NCBI GenBank assembly: GCA_012960315.1
Contig: DUBN01000045.1
Coordinates: 1 to 40,335 of the forward strand
Direction of reading: 5' to 3'
From: Acidimicrobiia bacterium
GTDB lineage: Bacteria; Actinomycetota; Acidimicrobiia; Acidimicrobiales; Poriferisodalaceae
DNA: 40,335 nt
Part shown: positions 8,697 through 16,741 of the stretch, piece by piece
Layout: each line of letters opens with the position of its first letter
How positions within the stretch are numbered: position 1 is the first letter of the stretch
Made by a program: the position numbers and the translations under genes
The notes under the pieces: model-generated
Database searches by the model: none
The model's input: the letters and a program-made list of their open reading frames with translations, nothing else
Told to the model about the DNA's origin: nothing

Positions 8697-9089
8697 CTAG
8701 TCAGCAGACGGCTCAGTAACTGTCAGTGGAACAGTTACTATCGGTCCGTTGTCGATCCGGCAATGGGCCTCAATGGTCATGGGTTCGACAATTTCCACTG
8801 TGGCCTGAACGAGGTTGTAACCGAACTTTCCCGGGTCGACGCTAACTGGTTGAACATTGCGAATGTCCATCGGCTCGCCGCCAGAGTGAAAGGTAACTTC
8901 AAGGGCCGCTAGCCCTTGGTGTTCTGCGGGACACCTCAAGAGCACCATTAAATGCGGTTGAATGGTTACCGGAAATGGACTTGGCGCGTTGAGTGAAAAG
9001 TGCACTCCTGAGAGATCAAGACGCGCCGACCCCCCTTCAGCTTGACGCATTTCAAGGTGCTCTAGAAATAGTGCCGCGATGATTTCCAC
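8697..9089 (-). CDS. Small beta-rich protein, DUF6941-like
   Basis: A 130-residue protein without signal peptide or membrane segment. The order of segments resembles the DUF6941 group of small beta-sandwich proteins: an N-terminal strand/turn (LFLEHLEMRQAEGG), a hydrophobic strand (HLMVLLRCP), LEVTFHSGGEP, then a terminal strand with EAHCRIDNGPIVTVPLTV. I base this on general pattern only. It is the first gene of the leftward run and ends two bases before the FIST gene, so the two are probably partners. Function unknown. Confidence 0.6.
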   Translation of the reverse strand: MEIIAALFLEHLEMRQAEGGSARLDLSGVHFSLNAPSPFPVTIQPHLMVLLRCPAEHQGLAALEVTFHSGGEPMDIRNVQPVSVDPGKFGYNLVQATVEIVEPMTIEAHCRIDNGPIVTVPLTVTEPSAD

Positions 9090-9249
9090 GTTTTGAGACT
9101 ATGCGAATTGAAGATCGGAGACTCTCGCTTAGCGTCGCGCTTTCTATTTAGACCTACTGTCTTTCATTGTTAGCTTCAGAAAGTTTCGTGAAGAGATCGG
9201 TCAATTGGAGATGACGGAGCACAGCAAGCCATTTCGTAAGGAAACACCG

Positions 9250-9858
9250 ATGTTTCCCCTGGGCAGCGTTTTGTTTCCCGGAGCAACCCTTCCTCTCAAC
9301 ATATTTGAGGGACGTTACCGATCCCTAGCTCAGCGCTGCGTGAGGGATGCGGAACCATTCGGTGTTGTTCTGATTGAGAAAGGACATGAGGTGGGAGGAG
9401 GAGATATCCGCTCCTCAGTTGGATGTCTCGCCAGAATCCTCGAACATCGAGCATTCCCCGACGGACGATGGGCGTTGTTGGTTCGTGGGGAGTCAAGAAT
9501 TTTGGTCGACGAATGGCTCGACGATGACCCTTATCCCAAGGCAGTCATCACCGATTTTCCTGACGATGCCGGCGAATTATCTATGGACCGCTGTATGGAG
9601 GTGTTGAAACGGCTTACGACCCTGACAGTGGATGCTAAAAGTGCAGGCTACGAAGTGCCGATAATCGATGCCGAAGCCTTGGCGGTTGGGGTCGACGCGG
9701 AAGAGCTCGGATATCGGATAGCGCACTTGACGCCATCGGGATCATTCGATCGGCAAAGAATTTTGACGCGACGCAATTGCGCCGAGAGACTTAACTGCAT
9801 CGAAGAACTCGTTGTTGGACTTGAAGAAGTTCTTGAGGCGACGAGAGGCAACTTATGA
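9250..9858 (+). CDS. LON substrate-binding (PUA-like) domain protein
   Basis: A 202-residue protein beginning MFPLGSVLFPGATLPLNIFE, the typical opening of the stand-alone LON N-terminal substrate-binding domain, with the conserved RYR (about 20) and GEVLI-type strand (EPFGVVLIEKG, about 37-47). There is no AAA+ ATPase or Ser-Lys protease domain, so it is not a Lon protease. Single-domain relatives are thought to bind peptides or RNA, but their role is unclear. I chose ATG 9250 because AAGGA lies seven bases upstream and the domain starts right there. In-frame ATG 9211 and TTG 9205 would add 13-15 residues. It opens the rightward run after a 160-base divergent intergenic region. Confidence 0.8.
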   Translation: MFPLGSVLFPGATLPLNIFEGRYRSLAQRCVRDAEPFGVVLIEKGHEVGGGDIRSSVGCLARILEHRAFPDGRWALLVRGESRILVDEWLDDDPYPKAVITDFPDDAGELSMDRCMEVLKRLTTLTVDAKSAGYEVPIIDAEALAVGVDAEELGYRIAHLTPSGSFDRQRILTRRNCAERLNCIEELVVGLEEVLEATRGNL

Positions 9859-9926
9859 CCGCTGGTGGGGTAGCCCGTCTTGTCTGGCATGCTTGGGAAT
9901 CGTCCAACCTTTAGGAATGGGACGCA

Positions 9927-10241
9927 GTGTCAGATCAGCACCGAGGAATAAGAACTGATGTTCAAGAGTTATTAGCGACCCTTCGCGCCTATGTAATGCA
10001 AGAAACGGTTCGACCGCTGCAGGGTCTGGGCCGCTACATCATCTTCGGCGTGCTTGGCTCCATCTGTTTTTCCATCGGAGCGGTGTTTTTAACACTCGCT
10101 GCTGTCCGCAGCTTGCAGGAGCTAACAACAGTTTTTGAGGGCACTTGGTCGTTCGTGCCCTACCTGGCCGGAATCGCAACAGCGCTATGCATCTTTTCGC
10201 TCGTTCTGTTGACGATAAAGCGCGATGGAAGGCGTCGTTGA
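9927..10241 (+). CDS. Small membrane protein, phage-holin/Actinobacterial Holin-X-like
   Basis: A 104-residue protein with a short polar N-terminus, a charged helix and two clear membrane segments (about IIFGVLGSICFSIGAVFLTL, residues 39-58, and YLAGIATALCIFSLVLLTI, 79-97), ending in a basic KRDGRRR tail. This layout resembles the two-helix Holin-X/DUF1469 families of small actinobacterial membrane proteins. Such names reflect domain similarity and not lysis activity. The GTG at 9927 has AGGA ten bases upstream. It is followed by two more small membrane proteins, so all three may act together in the membrane. Confidence 0.65.
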   Translation: MSDQHRGIRTDVQELLATLRAYVMQETVRPLQGLGRYIIFGVLGSICFSIGAVFLTLAAVRSLQELTTVFEGTWSFVPYLAGIATALCIFSLVLLTIKRDGRRR

Positions 10242-10242
10242 C

Positions 10243-10476
10243 ATGGTCGATAACGAAAACAGCGAAAACAGCAATGTGCCGCCGGTTACGGCCGACGACT
10301 TGCGTCATAGCTTCGAGCGGGTTACGGGCGAAGCCGAAGAAAGCGCGACGACATTTCGGACACCTGGGATCGTCATTGCGAGTGCTGTGGTCACAGGGAT
10401 CATCCTGGTTGCATTTATTTTGGGGCGTAGGGTCGGACGAAAACGCTCAACAGTCGTCGAAATCGTCAGAATCTGA
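10243..10476 (+). CDS. Small single-pass membrane protein, unknown
   Basis: A 77-residue protein with an acidic, Asn-rich N-terminal tail and one membrane segment (GIVIASAVVTGIILVAFILG, about residues 42-61), then a strongly basic turn (RRVGRKR) that suggests an outside-N, inside-C orientation. ATG 10243 has an AAGG about ten bases upstream and begins two bases after the preceding stop; an ATG at 10225 overlapping the previous gene would add six residues. No family recognised. It lies in a four-base-overlap chain with the next gene. Confidence 0.6.
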   Translation: MVDNENSENSNVPPVTADDLRHSFERVTGEAEESATTFRTPGIVIASAVVTGIILVAFILGRRVGRKRSTVVEIVRI

Positions 10477-10715
10477 TGAATATTCTCGACGGTATGAGGA
10501 AGCGTCCTCCCGGCCGGTTAATTAGATCTGCTTGGAGAAGAGGGCGGCTCGGTAGCGGTAGCTGGATGGCCTTGGCAATCGTGGGCACAGGATTCCGACT
10601 CCTCAAGTACCTGAGTCACCGGCGAGCAGAAGTTGCGCACACAACCGAGTTGAAACCTGGGGAGTCTTTGAGAATCAGACACCTTCTTGAGGACCAACGC
10701 GGTCGGCAGGTTTAA
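10476..10715 (+). CDS. Small basic membrane-associated protein, unknown
   Basis: A 79-residue protein whose ATG overlaps the stop of the preceding gene (ATGA), indicating coupled translation. It begins with a very basic segment (KRPPGRLIRSAWRRGRLG), then one short hydrophobic stretch (WMALAIVGTGFRLLKYL, about 30-46), and ends in a charged tail with KPGESLRIRHL. The tail motif occurs in small actinobacterial proteins, but I cannot name the family. It ends two bases before trmI. Confidence 0.6.
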   Translation: MNILDGMRKRPPGRLIRSAWRRGRLGSGSWMALAIVGTGFRLLKYLSHRRAEVAHTTELKPGESLRIRHLLEDQRGRQV

Positions 10716-10717
10716 CT

Positions 10718-11518
10718 ATGACGGAACCTGATTCTTCTGTCACACGCGGAGCAGTTCTTGAGCTACGAGAACACATAGTCCTCATCGATAATCGCCAACG
10801 TCGCTATCTCGTAGAACTCGAGGAAGATGGAGAATTTCACTCCCACGCCGGGATGGTCCCACATAATGAAATCATCGGTAGCTTAGAAGGCAGTGAATTT
10901 CGAACCGCCTCGAACGCTCGGTTTGTCGCGTTACGACCAACGCTGACCGATCATGTTCTCAAAATGCCGCGCGGGGCCCAGGTCATTTATCCAAAAGACC
11001 TTGGTCCAATTCTCATTCTGGCTGATATTTCCCCAGGATCACGTGTTTTCGAATCTGGTGTCGGGTCTGGAGCGCTGTCAACTGCGCTCTTGCGCGCCGG
11101 TGCGGTAGTTACTGGGTACGAAATTCGTGAAGACTTTGCTGCAAAGGCCCAGTCAAACGTCGAAATGTTTCTTGGAGTAGGCGCCCTTGACCGATACGAA
11201 ATAAAGATTCGCGATGCCTACGAACCACATGAGGACGCCGAATTTGACCGGGCCGTACTCGATCTATCTGAACCGTGGCAAGTGGTGCCTCACCTGGAGG
11301 ACTCGCTGCGGCGCGGCGGGATTCTTGTTGTCTACAACCCATCAATTATCCAGGTCCAGAACCTTCGCCAACGACTTGCTAAAGGCCCCTGGTCCATGAT
11401 CGAAACGATTGAAGTCCTGCATCGCACGTGGCACGTAGAAGGCCACGCAGTGCGCCCTGACCACAGAATGGTCGCCCACACCGGATTTATTACCCATGCC
11501 CGACTAGTTGCACTCTGA
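10718..11518 (+). CDS. trmI: tRNA (adenine-58-N1)-methyltransferase TrmI
   Basis: A 266-residue class I SAM methyltransferase that makes m1A58 in the T-loop of tRNA. The SAM-binding motif is VFESGVGSGALSTALL (near residue 110), followed by the acidic YEIRE end of strand 2. Active-site motif IV is DRAVLDLSEPW, and the NPSIIQVQ strand follows. The N-terminal domain matches actinobacterial TrmI, which is adjacent to or close upstream of mpa in many actinobacteria (Rv2118c in M. tuberculosis). That shared location supports the proteasome-locus assignment. ATG 10718 follows the previous gene by two bases. Its 3' end overlaps the MarP-like gene by 11 bases. Confidence 0.93.
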   Translation: MTEPDSSVTRGAVLELREHIVLIDNRQRRYLVELEEDGEFHSHAGMVPHNEIIGSLEGSEFRTASNARFVALRPTLTDHVLKMPRGAQVIYPKDLGPILILADISPGSRVFESGVGSGALSTALLRAGAVVTGYEIREDFAAKAQSNVEMFLGVGALDRYEIKIRDAYEPHEDAEFDRAVLDLSEPWQVVPHLEDSLRRGGILVVYNPSIIQVQNLRQRLAKGPWSMIETIEVLHRTWHVEGHAVRPDHRMVAHTGFITHARLVAL

Positions 11519-12707
11519 TTGGGCGATAGTGGTTGTTGATCTCATTTTTGGGTTGCTGTTGGCAATTGCAGTCTGGACTGGATGGAGAGGTGGACTTGTT
11601 GGACGCCTCGGCAGTTGGGTTGGATTCGCCGTGGCTGCGTTGGCGGCCGCGCGCTGGGCGACGGTTACCCTTGACTCGCTAAATATCGCCAATAAACATC
11701 AGCGGCTTGGGGCTGCTGCAGCGGCCGTGTTGCTTGCTGGTGTAATCGGGCATGCCATCGGGTGGCGTGTGGCGCGAGGATTGAGGAGCTTCGTTCCGCG
11801 CCCATTACGTTGGGTTGATTCGCTCGCTGGTGTTGTTGTGGGCATTGGCTCGGTGGTGCTTCTCGTTTGGCTTTTGGCACCAGCTCTTGTGTCTGTGCGA
11901 GGCTGGCCTCGGGATCAGGCGAAAGCCTCACGGGCGGTAGCAGCTGTCGAACGGTGGGTCCCAGTGGCTCCAAACGCTGGAAGCCTCTTGGGTAGCCTCA
12001 CCCAAGATTGGGGTGTGCTCACCTCTTTTGATGCAGATACCCCTGCGGTCGACGTTGGAGAACTACCCGAAAAAATTGTGGTTGCTGCAGAAGTGTTGGA
12101 AGTCGCATCTGCGTCAATAGTTCGCGTCAGCGCAATTGCGTGTAGCCAAAGACAGGACGGAACTGGGTTCGTTATCGCACCCGGGGTGGCGGTAACGAAC
12201 GCACATGTGGTCGCTGGATCACAAAAGGTCGAGGTTGCTCTGCCCGGAACAACACTTAAGCAAACTGCGGTATTGGCATTTGACCCGGAACGAGATCTTG
12301 CCCTTTTGAGGGTGGATTCGGCCGTTGAAGCACTGCATCTGGAAGCACCGTTAGCTGGACAGTTGGCAGGAGTGATTGGCCACCCTGGCGGTGGGCCGTT
12401 ACGAACCGCGCCGATACGCCTCGTGGAACGCGTGGTAGCTCACGGGCGCGATCTCCACGATTCGGTAGACACGACTCGCAAAGTTTGGTTTGCTGCGGCG
12501 AAACTGCAATCAGGAGATAGTGGGGCTCCGGTTATTGACACCAACGGCTCGGTTGTAGCCGTCATCTTTGCGGTAGCGCCGCCGGAATCGTCAGAATATG
12601 AGCGCACAGCGTATGCCTTGGACAGATCAGAAGTAGCAGCGTTCATGGCCGAAGTCGCAGCCTTTGGAGACCGCACCGTTGTGAACACAGGAAAATGTTT
12701 GAATTGA
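11508..12707 (+). CDS. MarP-like membrane-anchored serine protease
   Basis: A 399-residue protein with a CvpA-like N-terminal part of about four membrane helices (residues 5-25, 33-53, 65-85, 105-130) and a chymotrypsin-like periplasmic domain. The triad is visible: His233 (TNAHVV), Asp263 (ERDLALL) and Ser338 (GDSGAP). Cys212 and the near-terminal Cys397 occupy the places of the regulatory disulfide of M. tuberculosis MarP (Rv3671c), an acid-resistance protease. There is no PDZ domain, which separates it from HtrA/DegP. The TTG start at 11508 overlaps trmI; GTG 11529 is an alternative that would shorten the first helix. Position between trmI and the proteasome genes suggests a link between envelope and cytosolic protein quality control, which is inference. 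Confidence 0.87.
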   Translation: MHSDWAIVVVDLIFGLLLAIAVWTGWRGGLVGRLGSWVGFAVAALAAARWATVTLDSLNIANKHQRLGAAAAAVLLAGVIGHAIGWRVARGLRSFVPRPLRWVDSLAGVVVGIGSVVLLVWLLAPALVSVRGWPRDQAKASRAVAAVERWVPVAPNAGSLLGSLTQDWGVLTSFDADTPAVDVGELPEKIVVAAEVLEVASASIVRVSAIACSQRQDGTGFVIAPGVAVTNAHVVAGSQKVEVALPGTTLKQTAVLAFDPERDLALLRVDSAVEALHLEAPLAGQLAGVIGHPGGGPLRTAPIRLVERVVAHGRDLHDSVDTTRKVWFAAAKLQSGDSGAPVIDTNGSVVAVIFAVAPPESSEYERTAYALDRSEVAAFMAEVAAFGDRTVVNTGKCLN

Positions 12708-12755
12708 ATCTTTGCGGGGATGCAAGACGCCCTCGTTCGAGATCTCCCGCACGGT

Positions 12756-12773
12756 CTAACGAAGACTTGTTAG
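12756..12773. terminator. Weak hairpin between convergent protease and ferredoxin genes
   Basis: CTAAC (12756-12760) and GTTAG (12769-12773) form a 5-bp stem with an 8-base loop in the 62-base gap between convergent genes, overlapping the ferredoxin stop codon. No T run is seen. Confidence 0.15.
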
Positions 12774-13003
12774 GCCTCGATGTAAATGCACTCGCCGGGG
12801 CATTCCTCAGCTGACTCAATCACCGCGTCGAGTTGCGAATCAGCGAAGTTAGCTAAGGCTTCGGCACCACCCGGGTCAGACATCACGTTGCCGGCCTCGA
12901 CCACGTAAGCAAGTCCATCATCAAGCAGTGTGAACACATCAGGCGCGATCTCTTCGCAGAGACCATCTCCAGTGCATAGATCTTGGTCGATCCAGACCTT
13001 CAT
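12770..13003 (-). CDS. Single-cluster ferredoxin with Asp in place of the second Cys
   Basis: A 77-residue small acidic ferredoxin that carries electrons in the cytosol. The cluster motif is Cys10-Thr-Gly-Asp13-Gly-Leu-Cys16, with the distal ligand Cys68 in ECPGEC; Cys72 is extra. With Asp at the second ligand position the protein would hold a [3Fe-4S] cluster, or a [4Fe-4S] cluster with an Asp ligand as in Pyrococcus ferredoxin. I chose ATG 13003, preceded by AAAGG with a seven-base gap; the frame stays open to 13054 but adds an unlikely leader. It is transcribed away from mpa. Partner unknown: a cytochrome P450 is common for this type, and none is in the window. Confidence 0.85.
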   Translation of the reverse strand: MKVWIDQDLCTGDGLCEEIAPDVFTLLDDGLAYVVEAGNVMSDPGGAEALANFADSQLDAVIESAEECPGECIYIEA

Positions 13004-13131
13004 GGTGATGCCTTTCTTCTTCGCAGAATTAAGCGAAGCGGCTACGGGGGACATCGCTCGAGAGGCCTCCCTTTCGAACTACGCCTTAATTTACCTTGTT
13101 GGCGAGCAGCAAACACAGAACCTGCGTCGAG

Positions 13132-13172
13132 TTGACGATTCTGTTGACAACATAAACATGGGCAGTTTGTAC
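13132..13172 (+). promoter_or_regulatory. Possible promoter region of the proteasome locus
   Basis: Two TTGAC boxes lie 12 bp apart: TTGACG at 13132-13137 and a perfect -35-like TTGACA at 13144-13149. The -10 at the right spacing (TTGTAC, 13167-13172) is poor. It lies about 50 bases upstream of mpa within the 219-base divergent gap to the ferredoxin gene. Confidence 0.3.
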
Positions 13173-13222
13173 GGCGGATTCGTGTAGGTTCCGATGCTGA
13201 GGACAGCGAATCGAGGTTAGTG

Positions 13223-14992
13223 ATGTCGAGTGACGACGAACTGACTGACAACGAAATGCCGGCGGGCGAATTAGCCGCGCTTCGCAGTCAGCTACGGGCC
13301 ATGGAGTCCGAGGTGGCTTTACTGAGACGAAAGCTCGTTGATACTCCCAAAAGAGTGACCACCCTGGAGGAGCGTCTGCTAGAGACGAAAGGGCAACTTG
13401 CCCAGGCGGTGTCTCAAAACGAGAAACTTACTTTCACTCTTCGCGAAGCCCGTGAGCACATTGCCACTCTTCGTGAGGAAGTTGACAAGCTCACTCAGCC
13501 ACCTTCCGCCTACGGCACGCTCATCGCCGCAAACGAAGATGGAACCGTAGATGTACATGCGAATGGCAGAAAAGTAAGAGTCAGTCTGCACCCCGACTTA
13601 GCTGAGCAGGACTTAGAAACCGGTTCTGAGGTCGTCCTCAATGAATCTTTGAACGTCGTGATGGCTCGGAGACCTGAATCTTCAGGCGAGGTGGTCACTC
13701 TCAAAGAAGTCTTAGCTGATCGTGAACGCGCCCTAGTTGTTGGAAGAGCTGATGAAGAGCGTGTGGTGGAACTAGCTGGACACCTACGTGAACAAACCAT
13801 GAGGTCCGGGGACAGTTTGTTGCTCGACGTTCGCGCCAATCTTGTGCTTGAACGGTTACCTCGACCCGAAGTCGATGATCTACTCCTCGAGGAAGTGCCA
13901 GATGTCACCTACAACGACATAGGCGGCTTAGACGGTCAAATCGAACAAATTACCGATGCGGTAGAATTGCCCTACCTTCATCAAGATCTATTTCGCGACT
14001 ATGACCTTCCTGCCCCAAAGGGCATATTGCTTTATGGCCCCCCAGGTTGCGGAAAAACATTAATAGCGAAGGCGGTTGCAAATTCATTAGCCAAAAAGAT
14101 TGCCGACGTTGCGGGTGATGGACAGGCGCAGAGCTTCTTCATCAATGTCAAAGGCCCCGAACTATTGAACAAATATGTTGGGGAAACCGAGCGACAGATA
14201 AGACAGATTTTTCAACGAGCCAGAGAGAAAGCAAGTGAAGGTTGGCCGGTAATCGTGTTTTTCGACGAAATGGAATCACTATTTCGTACGCGCGGAAGCG
14301 GAATCAGCTCCGATATGGAGTCAACCGTAGTCCCACAGCTTTTGGCTGAAATAGATGGCGTGGAGGGTCTCAGGAACGTCATCGTCATCGGCGCATCTAA
14401 CCGGGAAGACTTGATTGATCCGGCAATCTTGAGGCCTGGTCGTCTTGACGTGAAAATTAAGATTCATCGACCAGATGAAACTGCCGCAGCGGCAATCTTT
14501 GCAACGTATCTCAAGCAGCATCTTCCCATCGACCCCCTCGAGATTGATGACCTGGGCGGCGGCGATCCTGACAAAGCAGTTCGAGTCATGATTGAGCGAA
14601 CGGTCGAAGAAATGTATCGAGATGAGGAGCGCAACCAATTTCTCGAAGTCACTTACCAAAACGGTGACAAGGAAGTCATGTACTTCAAAGACTTTGCCTC
14701 GGGAGCGATGATTGAAAACATTGTTCGCCGGTCGAAGAAGAGCGCCATTAAGAGGGCGATTGCAACCGACAGCCGCGGAATTCGGCTCGATGATCTCCTC
14801 GGCGCAATTCGACAGGAATATCGAGAACACGAAGATTTACCGAACACTACGAACCCCGACGACTGGGCTAAGATTTCGGGGAAAAAAGGCGAAAGAATTA
14901 TTTTTATACGTACGTTGGTGAGCGGGGAAAACGATTTCGAGAGCGAAGGCGGGCGAGCGATCGAGCGGGTTCAGACCGGCCAGTACCTCTAA
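13223..14992 (+). CDS. mpa: Proteasomal ATPase (Mpa/ARC)
   Basis: A 589-residue AAA+ ring ATPase that recognises Pup-tagged proteins, unfolds them and feeds them into the 20S proteasome. The N-terminus has a long coiled coil (about residues 10-85; [19 protein letters not shown]), which in the family binds Pup. Two OB folds follow (about 90-235), then the AAA+ module with Walker A GPPGCGKT (about 271-278), Walker [10 protein letters not shown] (about 343-351) and the arginine-finger segment LRPGRLD. It ends in GQYL, the C-terminal motif that docks into the proteasome alpha-ring pockets. ATG 13223 has GAGG six bases upstream; GTG 13220 would add one residue. It is the first gene of the proteasome block, and dop follows by 28 bases. 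Confidence 0.97.
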   Translation: MSSDDELTDNEMPAGELAALRSQLRAMESEVALLRRKLVDTPKRVTTLEERLLETKGQLAQAVSQNEKLTFTLREAREHIATLREEVDKLTQPPSAYGTLIAANEDGTVDVHANGRKVRVSLHPDLAEQDLETGSEVVLNESLNVVMARRPESSGEVVTLKEVLADRERALVVGRADEERVVELAGHLREQTMRSGDSLLLDVRANLVLERLPRPEVDDLLLEEVPDVTYNDIGGLDGQIEQITDAVELPYLHQDLFRDYDLPAPKGILLYGPPGCGKTLIAKAVANSLAKKIADVAGDGQAQSFFINVKGPELLNKYVGETERQIRQIFQRAREKASEGWPVIVFFDEMESLFRTRGSGISSDMESTVVPQLLAEIDGVEGLRNVIVIGASNREDLIDPAILRPGRLDVKIKIHRPDETAAAAIFATYLKQHLPIDPLEIDDLGGGDPDKAVRVMIERTVEEMYRDEERNQFLEVTYQNGDKEVMYFKDFASGAMIENIVRRSKKSAIKRAIATDSRGIRLDDLLGAIRQEYREHEDLPNTTNPDDWAKISGKKGERIIFIRTLVSGENDFESEGGRAIERVQTGQYL

Positions 14993-15020
14993 AACCCACT
15001 TCCAGCGATAGGGTCGCCGT

Positions 15021-16514
15021 GTGGCCGTACATAAAGTTCTGGGGATAGAGACAGAATTCGGCATTCTTCATCGCAACGAGGGTGATTCAAATCCCGTTGC
15101 TGCTTCGTCGATGATCATCAATTCCTATGTGAACGGGTATTTGGAACGACGCGTCGGGTGGGACTTTGAAGACGAACATCCGGGAGTCGATGCACGAGGT
15201 TTCAATGAGTTTGATGCTCTGGCCCCTGAAATCGAAACGCACCTAGTAAACGCAGTACTCACCAACGGCGCTCGATATTACGTCGATCATGCGCATCCGG
15301 AGCTCGCGACTCCGGAGTGCACAGATGCCTTTCAATGCACCATTTATGATCGAGCGGCTGAAGAAATTCTGATTCGTTCCATGGATAAAGCGAACCAACT
15401 CCTTCCAGATGGTGAGGAGTTAGTAATTCACAAAAACAACAGTGACGGTAAGGGCAATAGCTATGGATGTCACGAAAACTATTTGGTTGATAGAAACGTC
15501 CCTTTCGGACGGATTGTGCTCCAGATCATGCCCTTCTTCATTTCCCGGCAAATTTATTGTGGCGCTGGCAAAGTCGGGTCAGAAGCCGCTGGACTTACCC
15601 ACGACGAAGTGCCTTTTCAAATAACCCAACGTGCTGACTTTTTTGAAGAAGAAGTTGGCCTTGAAACCACACTAAAACGCCCGATCATTAATACGAGGGA
15701 TGAGCCTCACGCCGACAGCAAGCGCTACAGGCGCCTCCACGTGATCGTCGGTGATGCAAACATGAGCGAGTTGCAGACATATCTCAAGCTTGGAACTACT
15801 GCAATTGTTCTGGCAATGATTGATGACGACATGGCCCCCAGCGACTGCGCCTTTGAGGCGCCCGTGCGAGCTTTGCGCGACGTGAGCTACGACATCGACC
15901 TTGAAGGAAGCTATCGCTTGGCCAACGGCACTACCGCCACGGCACTAGAGGTTCAATGGGTCTACTACGCAGCGGCCGAACAATGGGCCGATCGACATGG
16001 GTTTGATGTCGTCGGAGGCGAGCAAGTCGGTACTGATTTGATGAAGCGCTGGGCGTCGGTACTTACAGCCCTTGAAGACAACCCAGACTCGCTTGCCGAT
16101 TCCATCGATTGGATAGCAAAGCGTCGCCTGTACGAGGGATTCCGCGCCCGCCATGATATCGAGTGGTCTGACCCGAGAATGGCAGCGTTAGACCTTCAGT
16201 ATCACGACCTACGACCCGACAAGGGATTAGCACGCAGGATCGGACTTGTTCGAATTTCCAATGATGCCGAAGTGGAAGCAGCGATTAGCCAACCTCCTCC
16301 GACCACGCGAGCATTTTTTCGCGGACGCTGCCTAGAGAAATACCCTGACCAGATAGTGGCCGCAAATTGGGATTCCATGGTGTTTGATGTCGGGAGTGAT
16401 CCATTGCGGCGAGTCCCAATGCTTGAACCATTGAGAGGGACAGCGGCTCACGTGGCTAGCTTGTTGGATGAATGTGACGACGCGGGAGAACTTCTACGTC
16501 GTTTGGGGACATGA
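15021..16514 (+). CDS. dop: Deamidase/depupylase Dop
   Basis: A 497-residue carboxylate-amine-ligase-fold enzyme that deamidates the C-terminal Gln of Pup to Glu and later cleaves Pup from substrates. The ATP/Mg site is GIETEFG (residues 8-14), and the catalytic Asp is in YYVDHAHPE (Asp89, equivalent to Asp95 of mycobacterial Dop). The stretch with DEHPGVDARGFNEFD (about 51-65) matches the Dop-specific loop region missing in PafA. That feature, and the position directly between mpa and pup, separate it from its paralogue PafA downstream. GTG 15021 gives the expected N-terminus; its ribosome-binding site is weak. Confidence 0.95.
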   Translation: MAVHKVLGIETEFGILHRNEGDSNPVAASSMIINSYVNGYLERRVGWDFEDEHPGVDARGFNEFDALAPEIETHLVNAVLTNGARYYVDHAHPELATPECTDAFQCTIYDRAAEEILIRSMDKANQLLPDGEELVIHKNNSDGKGNSYGCHENYLVDRNVPFGRIVLQIMPFFISRQIYCGAGKVGSEAAGLTHDEVPFQITQRADFFEEEVGLETTLKRPIINTRDEPHADSKRYRRLHVIVGDANMSELQTYLKLGTTAIVLAMIDDDMAPSDCAFEAPVRALRDVSYDIDLEGSYRLANGTTATALEVQWVYYAAAEQWADRHGFDVVGGEQVGTDLMKRWASVLTALEDNPDSLADSIDWIAKRRLYEGFRARHDIEWSDPRMAALDLQYHDLRPDKGLARRIGLVRISNDAEVEAAISQPPPTTRAFFRGRCLEKYPDQIVAANWDSMVFDVGSDPLRRVPMLEPLRGTAAHVASLLDECDDAGELLRRLGT

Positions 16515-16549
16515 CCCCACATAGGATCGTGAGAACGTAGGAGACCTAG

Positions 16550-16741
16550 ATGGCTGAACGAGAACAAAAGCGCCGCCCCACCCCTCGAACTGAAGAGCCT
16601 GAGGTTGTTGAAGCTGGACCAAATGAGACGGGACAAGAACTTAAGGCTGAGTTAGATGACCTGCTCGATGAGATTGACGAGGTTCTGGAAACTAACGCTG
16701 AAGAGTTTGTAAAGAATTACGTGCAGAAAGGTGGGCAGTGA
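16550..16741 (+). CDS. pup: Prokaryotic ubiquitin-like protein Pup
   Basis: A 63-residue intrinsically disordered protein modifier. It is charged throughout, with a Glu/Asp/Leu-rich coiled-coil-forming middle ([15 protein letters not shown]) that in the family docks on Mpa, and it ends in the hallmark GGQ. The terminal Gln must be deamidated by Dop before PafA can attach it to lysines. Length is typical (60-70). GGAGA lies shortly upstream of the ATG at 16550. Its stop overlaps the GTG of prcB by four bases, so the modifier and the protease are translationally coupled. Confidence 0.97.
   Translation: MAEREQKRRPTPRTEEPEVVEAGPNETGQELKAELDDLLDEIDEVLETNAEEFVKNYVQKGGQ

Noticed and set aside
9250-9858. 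Lon protease
   Set aside because: Only the N-terminal substrate-binding domain is present; no Walker A or Ser-Lys protease part.
9927-10241. Prophage holin and lysis module
   Set aside because: No endolysin, portal, terminase or integrase nearby; the resemblance is a two-helix topology found in housekeeping proteins.
11508-12707. HtrA/DegP protease for the serine protease gene
   Set aside because: No PDZ domain and no single signal anchor; the four-helix CvpA-like part and Cys212/Cys397 fit MarP better.
14321-14830. 169-codon frame on the minus strand within mpa
   Set aside because: Antisense to the AAA+ domain, whose Walker and arginine-finger motifs prove the plus-strand frame.
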